The notes: generated from the sequence alone by a model not told the origin. A stretch of DNA of 64,000 bases from Desulfofundulus australicus DSM 11792 (GCF_900129285.1 NZ_FQUW01000010.1:1-64000), one strand, 5' to 3'; shown: positions 16,720 through 26,112, counted from the first letter of the stretch. Numbers and translations are program-made.

Positions 16720-18582
16720 TTATCCGGATGCATTCTTCTCAACCTGCTCCAGCAATTCCGGTTCAATTTCCAGGGTGGGGCAGAGCCCGCACCCCGGGCA
16801 CACACCGGTGCGGCAGTCGGGGGTTGCTTTCCCCTCCATGGCCCTTTTATGCTCCAGAACCAGGTATTTCCTGCTCACGCCGGCATCAATGTGATCCCAG
16901 GGCAGGAGATCATCGTATGCATAGCGCCGGTAGGCATACCGGGCCGGGTTTATGCCGGCCCGGTGGAATGCTTCCTGCCACTTTTCAAAATCAAAGCATT
17001 CGGACCAGCCGTCAAAACGGCAGCCCAGCCGCCAGGCCTCCTCCAGCACCCGGCCCAGGCGGCGGTCCCCCCGGGCCAGGACTGCCTCCAGGAAGCTGGC
17101 TTCCACCTCGTGCCAGTGAAAGACCAGCCCTTTCCCCTTTAACAGGCCGCGCAGGGTCCTCTGCCGGCGGCGCAGTTCCTCCATCTCCACCTGTGGCTCC
17201 CACTGGAAGGGGGTGTGGGACTTGGGGACAAAGGAGGAGGCACTGACGGTAACCCTGAGCCTGTTCCCGGGCACACCCATTTCCTTTCCCCGGGCCAGTA
17301 CCTGCCTTGCCAGGCCGGCAATGCCGTGCAGATCCTCTTCCCTCTCCGTGGGCAGGCCGATCATAAAGTAAAGTTTGATGGCCGTCCAGCCGGCGGCAAA
17401 GGCAGCCGATACGGCCTCCATCAGGTTTTCTTCCGTCACACCCTTGTTGATCACATCCCGCAGGCGCTGGGTGCCCGCCTCGGGGGCAAAAGTAAGGCTG
17501 GCCCGGCGTACCCGCTGTACTTCCCGGGCCAGGGCCACCGAAAAGGCATCCACCCGCAGGGAGGGCAGGGATACGCTCACACCCATGCCCTCCAGCCGGT
17601 CAAGCAGTGAACGTACCATTTCCTGAATCCGGGAATAATCGGCGGTACTCAGGGAAACCAGGGAAATTTCATCGTACCCCGTGTGCCTGATAATTTCATC
17701 GGCCTGCTGCAGCAGGGTGGCCGGGCTTTTCTCGCGCACCGGCCGGTAAATCACCCCGGCCTGGCAAAAACGGCAACCCCGGGTACACCCCCTCTGCACC
17801 TCCAGCATACCCCGGTCGTGAACCACACCCAGGGAAGGCACCAGGGGCTTTACCGGAAAAGGAGCCCGGTCGAAATTACGGACGACCCGCTTGACCACCC
17901 TCGCCGGCACACCGCTGGCCACGGGCTCTATGGCGGAAATAGTCCCATCGGCATGATATTCCACCCGGTACAGGGAGGGGACATAAACACCGGCAATGGC
18001 TGCCGCCCGGTGCAAAAAGCGCTGGCGGTCCAACCGGTGACCACCCAGTTCCAGGTAGAGATCCAGCAGTTCGTGAATAACTTCTTCCCCCTCGCCAATT
18101 ACAAACAGGTCGATAAAATCGGCCAGGGGTTCGGGGTTAAAGGCACAGGGCCCCCCGGCAATCACCAGAGGGTGCCCGGGGCCCCTTTGCTCGCTGCGCA
18201 GGGGAATACCTGCCAGATCCAGCATATTCAAAATATTGGTGAATGTCATCTCGTACTGGAGGGTGAAGGCCAGGATATCGAAGTCCTTCACCGGCCGGTG
18301 GGACTCCAGGGTAAACAGGGGCAGCCCCCGGCGCCGCATCTCTCCCTCCATATCCACCCAGGGAGCGAAGGTGCGCTCCAGGAGCGCATCCTCCCGGCTG
18401 TTCACCACATGATAAAGGATCTGCAGGCCCAGGTGGGACATGCCCACCTCGTAAACATCGGGGAAAGCAAAAGCTACCCTGACGGCAGTTTTATCCCAGT
18501 CCTTGCGGACAACATTCCACTCACCGCCCACGTAACGGGCCGGTTTCTGTACCCGGTGCAAGACCTGTTCCAGTTCAAACAT
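16720..18582 (-). CDS. TIGR03960-family radical SAM protein
   Basis: 620 residues from the ATG at 18582 (AGGAGG five bases upstream); the open frame extends 62 codons further but without a start signal. The N-terminal 200 residues resemble a B12-binding-like domain (FPDVYEVGMSHLGLQILY). The radical SAM cluster CTRGCRFC is near residue 265 and binds the 4Fe-4S cluster. The tail has a YRRYAYDDLLPWDHIDAGV region and a cysteine-rich end (CRTGVCPGCGLCP) that might hold another metal or cluster. Substrate unknown. Forms a conserved pair with the downstream DUF2344 gene. Confidence 0.9.
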   Translation of the reverse strand: MFELEQVLHRVQKPARYVGGEWNVVRKDWDKTAVRVAFAFPDVYEVGMSHLGLQILYHVVNSREDALLERTFAPWVDMEGEMRRRGLPLFTLESHRPVKDFDILAFTLQYEMTFTNILNMLDLAGIPLRSEQRGPGHPLVIAGGPCAFNPEPLADFIDLFVIGEGEEVIHELLDLYLELGGHRLDRQRFLHRAAAIAGVYVPSLYRVEYHADGTISAIEPVASGVPARVVKRVVRNFDRAPFPVKPLVPSLGVVHDRGMLEVQRGCTRGCRFCQAGVIYRPVREKSPATLLQQADEIIRHTGYDEISLVSLSTADYSRIQEMVRSLLDRLEGMGVSVSLPSLRVDAFSVALAREVQRVRRASLTFAPEAGTQRLRDVINKGVTEENLMEAVSAAFAAGWTAIKLYFMIGLPTEREEDLHGIAGLARQVLARGKEMGVPGNRLRVTVSASSFVPKSHTPFQWEPQVEMEELRRRQRTLRGLLKGKGLVFHWHEVEASFLEAVLARGDRRLGRVLEEAWRLGCRFDGWSECFDFEKWQEAFHRAGINPARYAYRRYAYDDLLPWDHIDAGVSRKYLVLEHKRAMEGKATPDCRTGVCPGCGLCPTLEIEPELLEQVEKNASG

Positions 18583-18665
18583 AAGCTCCTCCTGCATCGT
18601 ATTATTGCCCGGGAAGGCATTACTTAAAATTATTTTACCTGCATATCCAGAAGATGTAAACCCGA

Positions 18666-19562
18666 TTAAAGCGGGTTTAAAGGCAACCGCCCCACGGGCA
18701 GGTCCAGCCCGTGGGTTAACAGGCCGTCGACTATCTGGGCCTCCGTAAGAAAGCCCTTGTACCGCCACTGGCGGTCAATAACCAGTACCAGGTGGAATTT
18801 CTGCAGCAGAAAAGGCCTGACAATTTTACCCAGAGGCACGTCCTCCAGGGCAACCAGGGGCTGTACCGGAAGCACACCGGCCCTGATTATTTCTTCCTTC
18901 TTACCGGCCAGCTGGCCCACGAACAGGTAGGGAGCCATGCTCCGCTCCCGGGTGGCGGCAAAAAACAAAAACAGCCCCGTCAGTAAAATATCCAGACCCG
19001 TTAACCCCAGCAATAAGCCTAGGGAACCCAGCACCACCACAATCCCGGCAATAATCTGCCCCAGGGTGGCTGCCCGGTAAGTGGCTTCCTTTACGCTCAT
19101 CTGGCCGGCCAGGCTGGCACGGTAGACCCGGCCGCCGTCAAGGGGCAGGGCGGGCAGGAGATTAAAGGCGGCAATGAGCAGGTTGCACTGGAGAAAAAAG
19201 GGCCCCAGTTCTTCATGCCATAAACCGTAGTTCCGGCCGGCCAGGCCCAGAAGAAGCATTACCACGTTGCATAACGGCCCTGCCGCAGCCACATAGACCT
19301 CTTTAACGGGATCCAGCACCAGTTCGCTGCCCATGCGGGTAACTCCTCCAAAGGGCAGCAATTCCACTTCTTTTACCGGCACCCCCAGGTAACGGGCGCA
19401 GGCCACATGGGCCAGCTCATGAAGAAGCACCACCGCAAAAGCCACCAGCCCCTTGCCCAGGATGCCGGCCACAAAGAACAGCCCCAGCAGGGCCAGAAAA
19501 AAGGTATTCAGGTATAATTCCACCCCCATGAACCGCCCCAGGCGCACCTGAAACCACCTCAA
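18666..19562 (-). CDS. spoIVFB: SpoIVFB-type site-2 membrane metalloprotease
   Basis: About 298 residues, several membrane segments. Zinc site HELAH at about 47-51 and the third ligand in LPALPLDGG near 142, the site-2 protease pattern. A C-terminal CBS-like region (about 225-295) matches the SpoIVFB architecture. In Bacillus it cleaves pro-sigma-K in the mother cell outer forespore membrane. The TTG start overlaps the spoIVFA stop; a GTG at 19544 with GAGGTGG upstream is the better ribosome site and would shorten it by six residues. Next to spoIVFA and near min and rplU, as in Bacillus. Confidence 0.9.
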   Translation of the reverse strand: MRWFQVRLGRFMGVELYLNTFFLALLGLFFVAGILGKGLVAFAVVLLHELAHVACARYLGVPVKEVELLPFGGVTRMGSELVLDPVKEVYVAAAGPLCNVVMLLLGLAGRNYGLWHEELGPFFLQCNLLIAAFNLLPALPLDGGRVYRASLAGQMSVKEATYRAATLGQIIAGIVVVLGSLGLLLGLTGLDILLTGLFLFFAATRERSMAPYLFVGQLAGKKEEIIRAGVLPVQPLVALEDVPLGKIVRPFLLQKFHLVLVIDRQWRYKGFLTEAQIVDGLLTHGLDLPVGRLPLNPL

Positions 19563-20293
19563 AACTGCAGCTTGATCAGGGGATCGATCAGCCTTCCCTT
19601 TTCACGCACCTCAAAGTGCAGGCCGCCCCCGGCCACATCACCCTTATCACCCACTTCGCCCAGCTTCTGTCCCCCGGCCACCTGCTGACCAGGGGTCACG
19701 GCAATACCGGCCAGCCCGGCGTAGAGGGTATAATCCCCGTCCCCGTGATCGAGGAGCAGGTAGCGTCCCAGGGAAGGATCCTCCCCAACCCTGGCCACCT
19801 GACCATCCCGGACGGCTTTCACGGGCGTACCCACCGGCGCTGCAATATCAATACCGGGGTGAAAGCGCTCCAGGCCATCCAGGGGATCCTCCACCCAGCC
19901 GAAGCCGCGTACCACTCTGCCCGAAACGGGAACCTGGAAGCTATCCCCACCGGTGGGGCTCAGGGTCTGGCGGGCGCCCCAGGAAGTATCCCCGGGGAAA
20001 GGCTGGTCCACGTTGACCATTTGCAGGGCCAGCTGGACCACTTTCTGGATTACGGGCTGGTAGTTCCATTCGGTGGTTAAGAGGTAACGCAGGCTTTCCC
20101 GAACCTGCTCCCCACCCGGTGAGGGGAGTTCCCGGGCCAGGAGTAAAATAGCAAAAATGACCACAGCCACCATACACCGCCAGAACCAGCTGTTATTCCT
20201 GCTCCGCCTGGGAGGCGTATGGCGGTATGGCCAGTCTTCCGCGCGCGGGAATTCAGAAAAGGAGTAGCTCCTCTTATGCCTGTTCCAGAACAA
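19559..20293 (-). CDS. spoIVFA: SpoIVFA-like protein, M23 (LytM) domain
   Basis: 244 residues, TTG start with GGGGG seven bases upstream. One membrane segment (about 38-55) follows a basic N-terminal region, then a linker, then an M23/LytM domain (about 120-244) that keeps HPGIDIAAPVGTPV and LHFEVR. SpoIVFA holds and restrains the SpoIVFB protease in the forespore membrane until a forespore signal arrives. Assignment rests on the overlap with spoIVFB and on gene order; sequence alone would say M23 family protein. Confidence 0.85.
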   Translation of the reverse strand: MFWNRHKRSYSFSEFPRAEDWPYRHTPPRRSRNNSWFWRCMVAVVIFAILLLARELPSPGGEQVRESLRYLLTTEWNYQPVIQKVVQLALQMVNVDQPFPGDTSWGARQTLSPTGGDSFQVPVSGRVVRGFGWVEDPLDGLERFHPGIDIAAPVGTPVKAVRDGQVARVGEDPSLGRYLLLDHGDGDYTLYAGLAGIAVTPGQQVAGGQKLGEVGDKGDVAGGGLHFEVREKGRLIDPLIKLQF

Positions 20294-20353
20294 GGTTCAT
20301 CCCCCCCGTTTAAAATATACTGGGCAGGGGGGACAAATATGACAAGCTATAAT

Positions 20354-20659
20354 CTAATTAGCCACGGCACCATCCCGCTCCACCCGGCGGTGGAGGACAA
20401 AATTCACCGTATCCCGGAGCAACAACACGGTAATTTCCTCCCGGGGCTCGTAATCGGAAGCTTCGACCCGCACCCGGTAGATACCGGCATCAATACCTTC
20501 AAAGGCATAAGTGCCGTCGGCGGCGATGGTGGTTTCGTACAGCACCTTATCCTGCTCCATGTCCAGCACCAGCACCTTTGCCCCGGCTACAGGCTGACCG
20601 GTGGCAAAAGCCGTCACCTTTTTACCTGCCCGTATTTTCCCCCGCAAGCCCACCCCCAA
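20354..20659 (-). CDS. Carboxypeptidase-regulatory-like domain protein, 5' end uncertain
   Basis: About 101 residues. The core is a single beta-sandwich of the CarboxypepD_reg type: TGQPVAGAKVLV, DGTYAFEGIDAGIYRVRVEA. Such modules are usually exported. In this frame the only start is a weak TTG with no ribosome site. Directly upstream, in a different frame, an ATG near 20695 opens a hydrophobic stretch (MLRFIFIFNFLFWGWACGG) that would make a signal peptide or lipoprotein leader. A frameshift in the G-rich run around 20640-20655 would join the two. Either the gene is damaged or the sequence carries an indel. Confidence 0.55.
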   Translation of the reverse strand: MGVGLRGKIRAGKKVTAFATGQPVAGAKVLVLDMEQDKVLYETTIAADGTYAFEGIDAGIYRVRVEASDYEPREEITVLLLRDTVNFVLHRRVERDGAVAN

Positions 20660-20729
20660 AACAGGAAATTGAAAATAAAAATAAACCGGAGCATTTTGCT
20701 GCTACCCCGGTAAAAGCCTTCCCTAACAT

Positions 20730-22067
20730 TTAAAACAGGATTTTTCTGCGCCGCATATAAACGTTGAGCAAAAGCCCGAGAGCCGCCAGGTTCATCACCA
20801 TGTTGCTGCCGCCGTAGCTGAACAGAGGCAGGGGGATACCCGTAACGGGCATGATTCCAATGGTCATACCGATATTGACAAAGATGTGAAAGGCAAACAT
20901 GCAGACCACTCCCCCGGCCAGAAGCGTCCCCTGCAGGTCCCTGGCCTGGGAGGCTATCTTCAAACCCCGGTATAGAAAGACCAGGTACAGGGCCAGGAGC
21001 GCCCCTGCCCCCAGAAATCCGAACTCCTCGCCCACCACCGAGAAAATAAAGTCGGTATGCCGGATGGGCAGGAAGGTAAGGTGACTCTGGGTACCACCCA
21101 GCAGGCCCTTGCCCAGGAACCCCCCGGAACCAACGGCAATGAGGGACTGCCATATATGGTATCCGGCGCCCAGCAAATCGCTCTGGGGATCCAGGAAAAC
21201 GGTTAGCCTGGTCATCTGGTATTCCTTGAGGGTGTAACGGTGAAAAGATTCGTGCCGGCGGTGAACCTCCCGGTAATCCTTTTCCACCTGCTGATATTTT
21301 TTCTCCAGCTCTCCCCTGTCCTTTTCGCTAACGGCCACCTTTTTCTGCTGTTCCAGGGCCAGGAGCTGTTTCTCCAGGTTAACATCGGCTTTATGCAGAT
21401 ACGTATGCAGAGCAAATAAACCAATCATTAAGATCAGGCCGCTACCAATCAGGGCCAGGAGTAAACGCGGCCTGGCTCCGGCCAGGTAGAGCATGCCGAA
21501 CATGACGGCCACAAAAACCATGGAAGTGCCCAGGTCAGGCTGCATTAAAATCAAAAGGGTGGGCACCCCCACGTACGCAAAACAGGGCAGCAGGTCCCGA
21601 AAGCGGTCCAGGCGGCCTTCCCGGGCGGAGAGGAAACTGGCCAGGGTGATGATCATGATGAGCTTGGCAAACTCGGAAGGCTGAAAGGTAAAGGGGCCGA
21701 TACTAATCCAGCGCTGGGCTCCCAGGGCCTCCCGGCCCAAAAAGACTACCGCCACCAGCATGATCAGGTTAAATACATAAAGCGCCCGGGCGTGCTTGCA
21801 GATATCCTCATAAGGTATATACATGATTAAGGCCATCAAGAGCAACCCGGCCAGAATCCAGATAACCTGTCTTATAACATAGGTATAGTCCAGGTGCAGG
21901 AGCTTGACCATAAAAAAAAGATCTTTTAACCGGCTGAATGATTCATCGGTAAATTCCAGGGTGGCACTGCCAATGGTTATCAGGCTGAAGCAGATCAGCG
22001 CGGCGGCAGAAAGGAGGAGGGTGTGATCAAGGCTGCGGACAAAACGCTTGCTGACCAAGAAAATCAC
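20730..22067 (-). CDS. rodA: RodA-type SEDS peptidoglycan polymerase with coiled-coil insertion
   Basis: 445 residues, against roughly 370-400 for usual RodA. A membrane glycosyltransferase that polymerises lipid II during elongation, with PBP2 as crosslinking partner. Conserved parts are present: GAQRWISIGPFTFQPSEFAKL, FLDPQSD, HTDFIFSVVGEEFGF and PLPLFSYGGSN. Residues about 224-283 are an additional highly charged, Glu/Lys/Gln-rich helical segment placed just before TRLTVFLDP, in the large extracytoplasmic loop that carries the active site. GTG start at 22067. Genes for minE-minD-minC and PBP2 follow the ancestral cell-shape order upstream of it. Confidence 0.93.
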   Translation of the reverse strand: MIFLVSKRFVRSLDHTLLLSAAALICFSLITIGSATLEFTDESFSRLKDLFFMVKLLHLDYTYVIRQVIWILAGLLLMALIMYIPYEDICKHARALYVFNLIMLVAVVFLGREALGAQRWISIGPFTFQPSEFAKLIMIITLASFLSAREGRLDRFRDLLPCFAYVGVPTLLILMQPDLGTSMVFVAVMFGMLYLAGARPRLLLALIGSGLILMIGLFALHTYLHKADVNLEKQLLALEQQKKVAVSEKDRGELEKKYQQVEKDYREVHRRHESFHRYTLKEYQMTRLTVFLDPQSDLLGAGYHIWQSLIAVGSGGFLGKGLLGGTQSHLTFLPIRHTDFIFSVVGEEFGFLGAGALLALYLVFLYRGLKIASQARDLQGTLLAGGVVCMFAFHIFVNIGMTIGIMPVTGIPLPLFSYGGSNMVMNLAALGLLLNVYMRRRKILF

Positions 22068-22177
22068 CGCTTTCGGCCTGGTCTTAAAAAATACAATTTT
22101 AATTATATACCAACCCGGAGGGACAAAAAACCCCGGGGTAATACCAGATTACCACAGGGTCAGGTGATAATTATCCT

Positions 22178-22465
22178 TCAAATACCCGACGCCAGGTGCC
22201 TGGAAACGCGTTTCATACCTTTAACCGGGATACTGGCCACCAGGGCCACCTGGGTTTCATTGCTGTCCAGGTTGATTTCCAGGGCCTCTTCATCAATATC
22301 CATATACTTTTCAATAACCTTAATCAGATCCGTCTTTAAAGTTTGCAATAACTGGGGTGATACACTGGCCCGGTCGTGCACCAGCACCAGGCGCAACCTC
22401 TCCTTGGCCACGTTTTTACTCCCACCGGTTTCCCGCCCGAAAAAGCGGTTTAAAAAATCCAGCAA
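22178..22465 (-). CDS. minE: Cell division topological specificity factor MinE
   Basis: 95 residues from a TTG at 22465 with GGGGGG six bases upstream, giving the family start LDFLNRFFGR (membrane-binding helix). The anti-MinCD region with LKTDLIKVIEKYMDID follows. MinE drives MinCD away from midcell. Part of minC-minD-minE. Confidence 0.93.
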   Translation of the reverse strand: MLDFLNRFFGRETGGSKNVAKERLRLVLVHDRASVSPQLLQTLKTDLIKVIEKYMDIDEEALEINLDSNETQVALVASIPVKGMKRVSRHLASGI

Positions 22466-22490
22466 GGCCAACCCCCCTTCACCTGCAAAA

Positions 22491-23285
22491 CTAGGATAAA
22501 CCCATCATGCGCCGCAAAAAGCGGGACATCAAGCCGCCTTCCTCGAGCTTCATCATTGGTACCTGCTCACCTTTGATGCGCCGGACAATATTGCGGTAAG
22601 CCTGACCCGAACGCGAGCGTTCATCCTGAACCACGGGTTCCCCCCGGTTGGTGCTGATCACCACCGCCTCATCTTCCGGCACCACTCCCAGTAAATCGAT
22701 GGCCAGGATGTCGATAATATCTTCTATGCTCATCATATCCCCGTGCCGCACCATGCGCGGGCGAATACGGTTGATGATCAGCTTGGGATCCCGCAGTTCG
22801 GACGCCTCCAGCAGGCCGATAATCCGGTCCGCATCCCTTACAGCGGCCACCTCGGGGGTGGTTACCACGATGGCCTTGTCCGCCCCGGCAATGGCGTTGC
22901 GAAAGCCCTGCTCAATCCCTGCCGGGCAGTCAATAATTACATAGTCAAACTCCTGCCTGAGTTCTTCACACAGGGCCTTCATCTGGTCCGGGCTGACCGC
23001 CGTTTTGTCTTTGGTCTGGGCGGCAGGTAAAAGGAACAGCCCCTCAAAACGCTTGTCCTTGATTAAGGCCTGCCGCAGGCGGCAGTGCCCGCCGGTAACA
23101 TCTGTTATATCGTAAACTATCCTGTTTTCCAACCCCAGAACCACATCCAGGTTGCGCAGCCCGATATCGGCATCTACCAGAGCTACCCGGTGACCGTGGG
23201 CAGCCAGACCCGCACCCAGGTTGGCCGTGGTGGTGGTCTTGCCAACCCCACCCTTTCCGGAAGTAACTACAATGACCTCACCCAT
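22491..23285 (-). CDS. minD: Septum site-determining ATPase MinD
   Basis: 264 residues. Deviant Walker A KGGVGKTT at about 10-18, IIDCPAGIE as Walker B, and an amphipathic C-terminal membrane helix (RFLRRMMGLS). MinD recruits MinC to the membrane and responds to MinE, 25 nt downstream. The MinC partner is unusual here. Confidence 0.97.
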   Translation of the reverse strand: MGEVIVVTSGKGGVGKTTTTANLGAGLAAHGHRVALVDADIGLRNLDVVLGLENRIVYDITDVTGGHCRLRQALIKDKRFEGLFLLPAAQTKDKTAVSPDQMKALCEELRQEFDYVIIDCPAGIEQGFRNAIAGADKAIVVTTPEVAAVRDADRIIGLLEASELRDPKLIINRIRPRMVRHGDMMSIEDIIDILAIDLLGVVPEDEAVVISTNRGEPVVQDERSRSGQAYRNIVRRIKGEQVPMMKLEEGGLMSRFLRRMMGLS

Positions 23286-23317
23286 TTCCAGGCCTCCCCT
23301 TTAAAATTTCCTGTCAT

Positions 23318-23701
23318 TCATCCCTGGCGTTCCCCGTTATAAATTTCAATGGTTACCACACCGTTTTTTATCCTGGCTATTTCAGGCTGTTCGGGTTTCA
23401 AATCCTGCCCATCCGGGGGGCGTGTGATATGACCCGCAATGCGCAGCTGGGTGGGCTCCAGGCGGAAGGCCAGTACCATGGCCTTTTCGTTTCCACCGGC
23501 ACCGGCATGAACAACCCCCCTTACTGCACCCATGACAATAATGTTACCCGTGGCCACCACCTCGGCCCCCGGGTTTACATCGCCAATGATGACCACGTTG
23601 CCGTCGTAATGGATCTTTTGACCGGAACGCAAGGTGCGCTGAATCAGAACGGTATTATCATCCACCATTTCCTCCGTATAAGACAGCCGCTCCCTGCCCA
23701 C
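23318..23701 (-). CDS. minC: MinC, C-terminal domain only
   Basis: 127 residues, GTG start with GGGGGG eight bases upstream. It contains the MinC C-terminal beta-helix: RTLRSGQKIHYDGNVVIIGDVNPGAEVVATGNIIVMG and the REG-like dimer region. This half binds MinD. The usual N-terminal domain of about 100 residues that inhibits FtsZ is absent. Only about 70 nt separate this gene from PBP2, and that gap has no room for it. Either division inhibition works differently in this lineage or the N-terminal half is encoded elsewhere. Confidence 0.9.
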   Translation of the reverse strand: MGRERLSYTEEMVDDNTVLIQRTLRSGQKIHYDGNVVIIGDVNPGAEVVATGNIIVMGAVRGVVHAGAGGNEKAMVLAFRLEPTQLRIAGHITRPPDGQDLKPEQPEIARIKNGVVTIEIYNGERQG

Positions 23702-23769
23702 GGTAAATACCCCCCAGTGGTGCTTTAAATTCTACAGCTGGCAACCAAATCCTGCTAAAAATTATAGTT

Positions 23770-26112
23770 TTATTGTCCTTCCCCTTCCCCGGACGCCTCC
23801 GGGGCACTCCCGGAGGGAGAGGGGGAACCGCCGGTAGCCGGGGGCTGGTTGCCCGTACCTGGCGGGGCAACCGTCTCTCCCTCATTGGGAGGCGGGCCGG
23901 CAGCCGGAGTACCCCCTCCGGAGCCGGCGGGGGGTGTAACACCTGCGGGCTGCCCGGAAGAGTTCCCCCTTCCCGCCCCGCCGGAGGGAGCCTGGGGCGC
24001 CGCTACCGGACGCCCGGACCGATTATTCCCGGAGCTGGCAGCCGGGCGTTCGGGTGCCGGCGCAGCCTGCTGTGTCCCGGCTGCTTTCTCCTTGGAGAGC
24101 CCGGCAGTGGGAGGTGCTTTTTTCAAACTGAAGTAAGCATCCAGGATCTCCCGGGCCACAGAGCCGGCAGCACTGCTGCCGTGGCCGCCGTATTCCACCA
24201 CCACGGCCAGGGCTACTTCCGGCTTTTCATAGGGAGCGAAGGCCACAAAGAGGGCGTGGTTATCGTGGCCATGGACCTCGGCGGTCCCGGTTTTGGCGGC
24301 AACACTGTATTCCGCCCCCGCAAACACACCGGCTGCAGTCCCATCGGGGGGCAGAGCTACCTCGCGCATGCCCCGGCGTATAATCTCCAGCGTCTTGCTG
24401 GATACGTCAACACGGCGGATTACCCGGGGTGAAAACCGGGCCACTGTCTGGCCGTCGGGGGCGACCACTTCTTTTACCAGGTAAGGTTTGTAAAGGGTAC
24501 CCCCGTTGGCAATGGCGGCTATATAATTGGCCAGCTGAAGAGGGGTATAGTAGTTATTACCCTGGCCGATGGACATATCCAGGGTGTCGTATTCCCGCCA
24601 CGTCAATTCCCATTCGATCTTGCTGTACTGCTCCTGCAGAGGTGCCAGCCGGCGGTTCATTTCCCGCTCCAGAGCCGCCCTCTCCCCTTCACCGGCACCG
24701 GCCAGGCGCTTTTCATACTCTTTGCGGATCTCGTCCATCTGTCGCTGGACATTGTCCAGCAGGGGTTTCCACAGCTTGTATTTCTGTTCCGGTCCCGGAA
24801 TGCGGCCGGCGTGTTCCCCGGGGAGTTCCACCCCCGTCTTTTGCCCCAGGCCGAATTCCCGGGCATAGCGGGCAATGGGTTCGGGGCCGAGCATTGCTCC
24901 CACGGTCCAGAAAAACGTATCGCAGGATACCTTCAGGGCCCTTACCACATCCACCCGCCCGTGACCCCCGGGCTTCCAGTCCATCTTGTACTTATATCTC
25001 CCGGTGTCATAAATGGAGAACCGGGAAGTTATCTTACCCATTTCCAGCGCGGCAGCAGCCACCACCATTTTAAAGGTGGAACCCGGCGGGTAGAGGGCCA
25101 GGGCCCGGTTGAGCAGTGACTGATCCCGGGAAATTTTGGCCCAGGCCTCGTTCCACTCTTGAGGGGAAAGATCCCGGGTAAAAATGGTGGGATCATAGGT
25201 GGGATGGCTGGCCAGGGCCAGGATCTCCCCCGTCCGGACGTCCAGCACCACCGCCGCTCCGGCCCTGGCCTGGCTGTAACCCTCTTTCTGCACCCGGGCT
25301 ATACCCCGGGCCAGGGCATCCTGGACCGCCCGCTGCAGGCGGGCGTCAACAGTCAGCACCAGGTTGTCCCCCGGGACGGGCTCTTTTACGCCCAGGTCCC
25401 TTACCGGTTGCCCCTGAGCATCCACTTCCACCTGGCGGGCACCCCGCCGGCCCCTGAGGTAGGATTCAAAGGATTTTTCCAGACCGTCCTTACCCCAGGA
25501 GTCACCCAATGTATAGCCCTTATCCTTGTTTTCCTCCAGCTCTTTTTGATCCATTATCCCCACGTAACCCAGGGTGGGCACCAGCAGGTCCCCATAGGGA
25601 TAATGCCGTACCGGCCGCACGTCTATGAGCACTCCCGGAAGCTCCAGGCGCTGCTCCTCAATCCGGCTTACCGTTTCACTGGACACTTTATCGGCCACGG
25701 GTACAGGTTCATACAGACGTAACTTCTGCTCCTGGAGTTTTTTATGGATTTCCTGTTCAATTTCTTCCGCCGTCTTGCCCTGGAATGATTTTTCACCCAC
25801 CAGAATACGGGCCAGCCGGGCAATTACCCGGTCGGTATCCTCAACCCCCAGGTAAGCAAAGGAAATGGTGTAAACCGGCTGGTTGCCCACAATGCGCACG
25901 CCGTTGCGGTCGAAAATTTCCCCCCGGGGAGCAGCGATGGGAATCAGGCGCAGGTGATTCTGCTGGGCCATCACCTTGTACTTGTCCGCCTCCACCAGCT
26001 GCAGGTAAGCCAGGCGGATGAAAAGAAGGGCAAAAGCAGCAATCACCAGGCCCAGCAGGACCTGCAACTTTTTTTCCACTTTCCTGCTGGTAATAATCCC
26101 GTCCGTTGCCAT
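23770..26112 (-). CDS. mrdA: Penicillin-binding protein 2 (elongation transpeptidase) with insertion and low-complexity tail
   Basis: 780 residues from the ATG at 26112 (GGGGG and AAGG upstream); an ATG at 26163 has no good ribosome site. Membrane segment at about 15-40, dimerisation/pedestal domain with PRGEIFDRNG, then transpeptidase: STFK nucleophile Ser near 345, SCD, and KTGT near 607. Residues about 445-507, between the PGPEQK and DTLDMSIGQG segments, are an extra charged helical insertion. The last 110 residues are rich in Pro, Gly, Ala and Ser, a disordered extracytoplasmic tail. Works with RodA and MreBCD. Confidence 0.95.
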   Translation of the reverse strand: MATDGIITSRKVEKKLQVLLGLVIAAFALLFIRLAYLQLVEADKYKVMAQQNHLRLIPIAAPRGEIFDRNGVRIVGNQPVYTISFAYLGVEDTDRVIARLARILVGEKSFQGKTAEEIEQEIHKKLQEQKLRLYEPVPVADKVSSETVSRIEEQRLELPGVLIDVRPVRHYPYGDLLVPTLGYVGIMDQKELEENKDKGYTLGDSWGKDGLEKSFESYLRGRRGARQVEVDAQGQPVRDLGVKEPVPGDNLVLTVDARLQRAVQDALARGIARVQKEGYSQARAGAAVVLDVRTGEILALASHPTYDPTIFTRDLSPQEWNEAWAKISRDQSLLNRALALYPPGSTFKMVVAAAALEMGKITSRFSIYDTGRYKYKMDWKPGGHGRVDVVRALKVSCDTFFWTVGAMLGPEPIARYAREFGLGQKTGVELPGEHAGRIPGPEQKYKLWKPLLDNVQRQMDEIRKEYEKRLAGAGEGERAALEREMNRRLAPLQEQYSKIEWELTWREYDTLDMSIGQGNNYYTPLQLANYIAAIANGGTLYKPYLVKEVVAPDGQTVARFSPRVIRRVDVSSKTLEIIRRGMREVALPPDGTAAGVFAGAEYSVAAKTGTAEVHGHDNHALFVAFAPYEKPEVALAVVVEYGGHGSSAAGSVAREILDAYFSLKKAPPTAGLSKEKAAGTQQAAPAPERPAASSGNNRSGRPVAAPQAPSGGAGRGNSSGQPAGVTPPAGSGGGTPAAGPPPNEGETVAPPGTGNQPPATGGSPSPSGSAPEASGEGEGQ

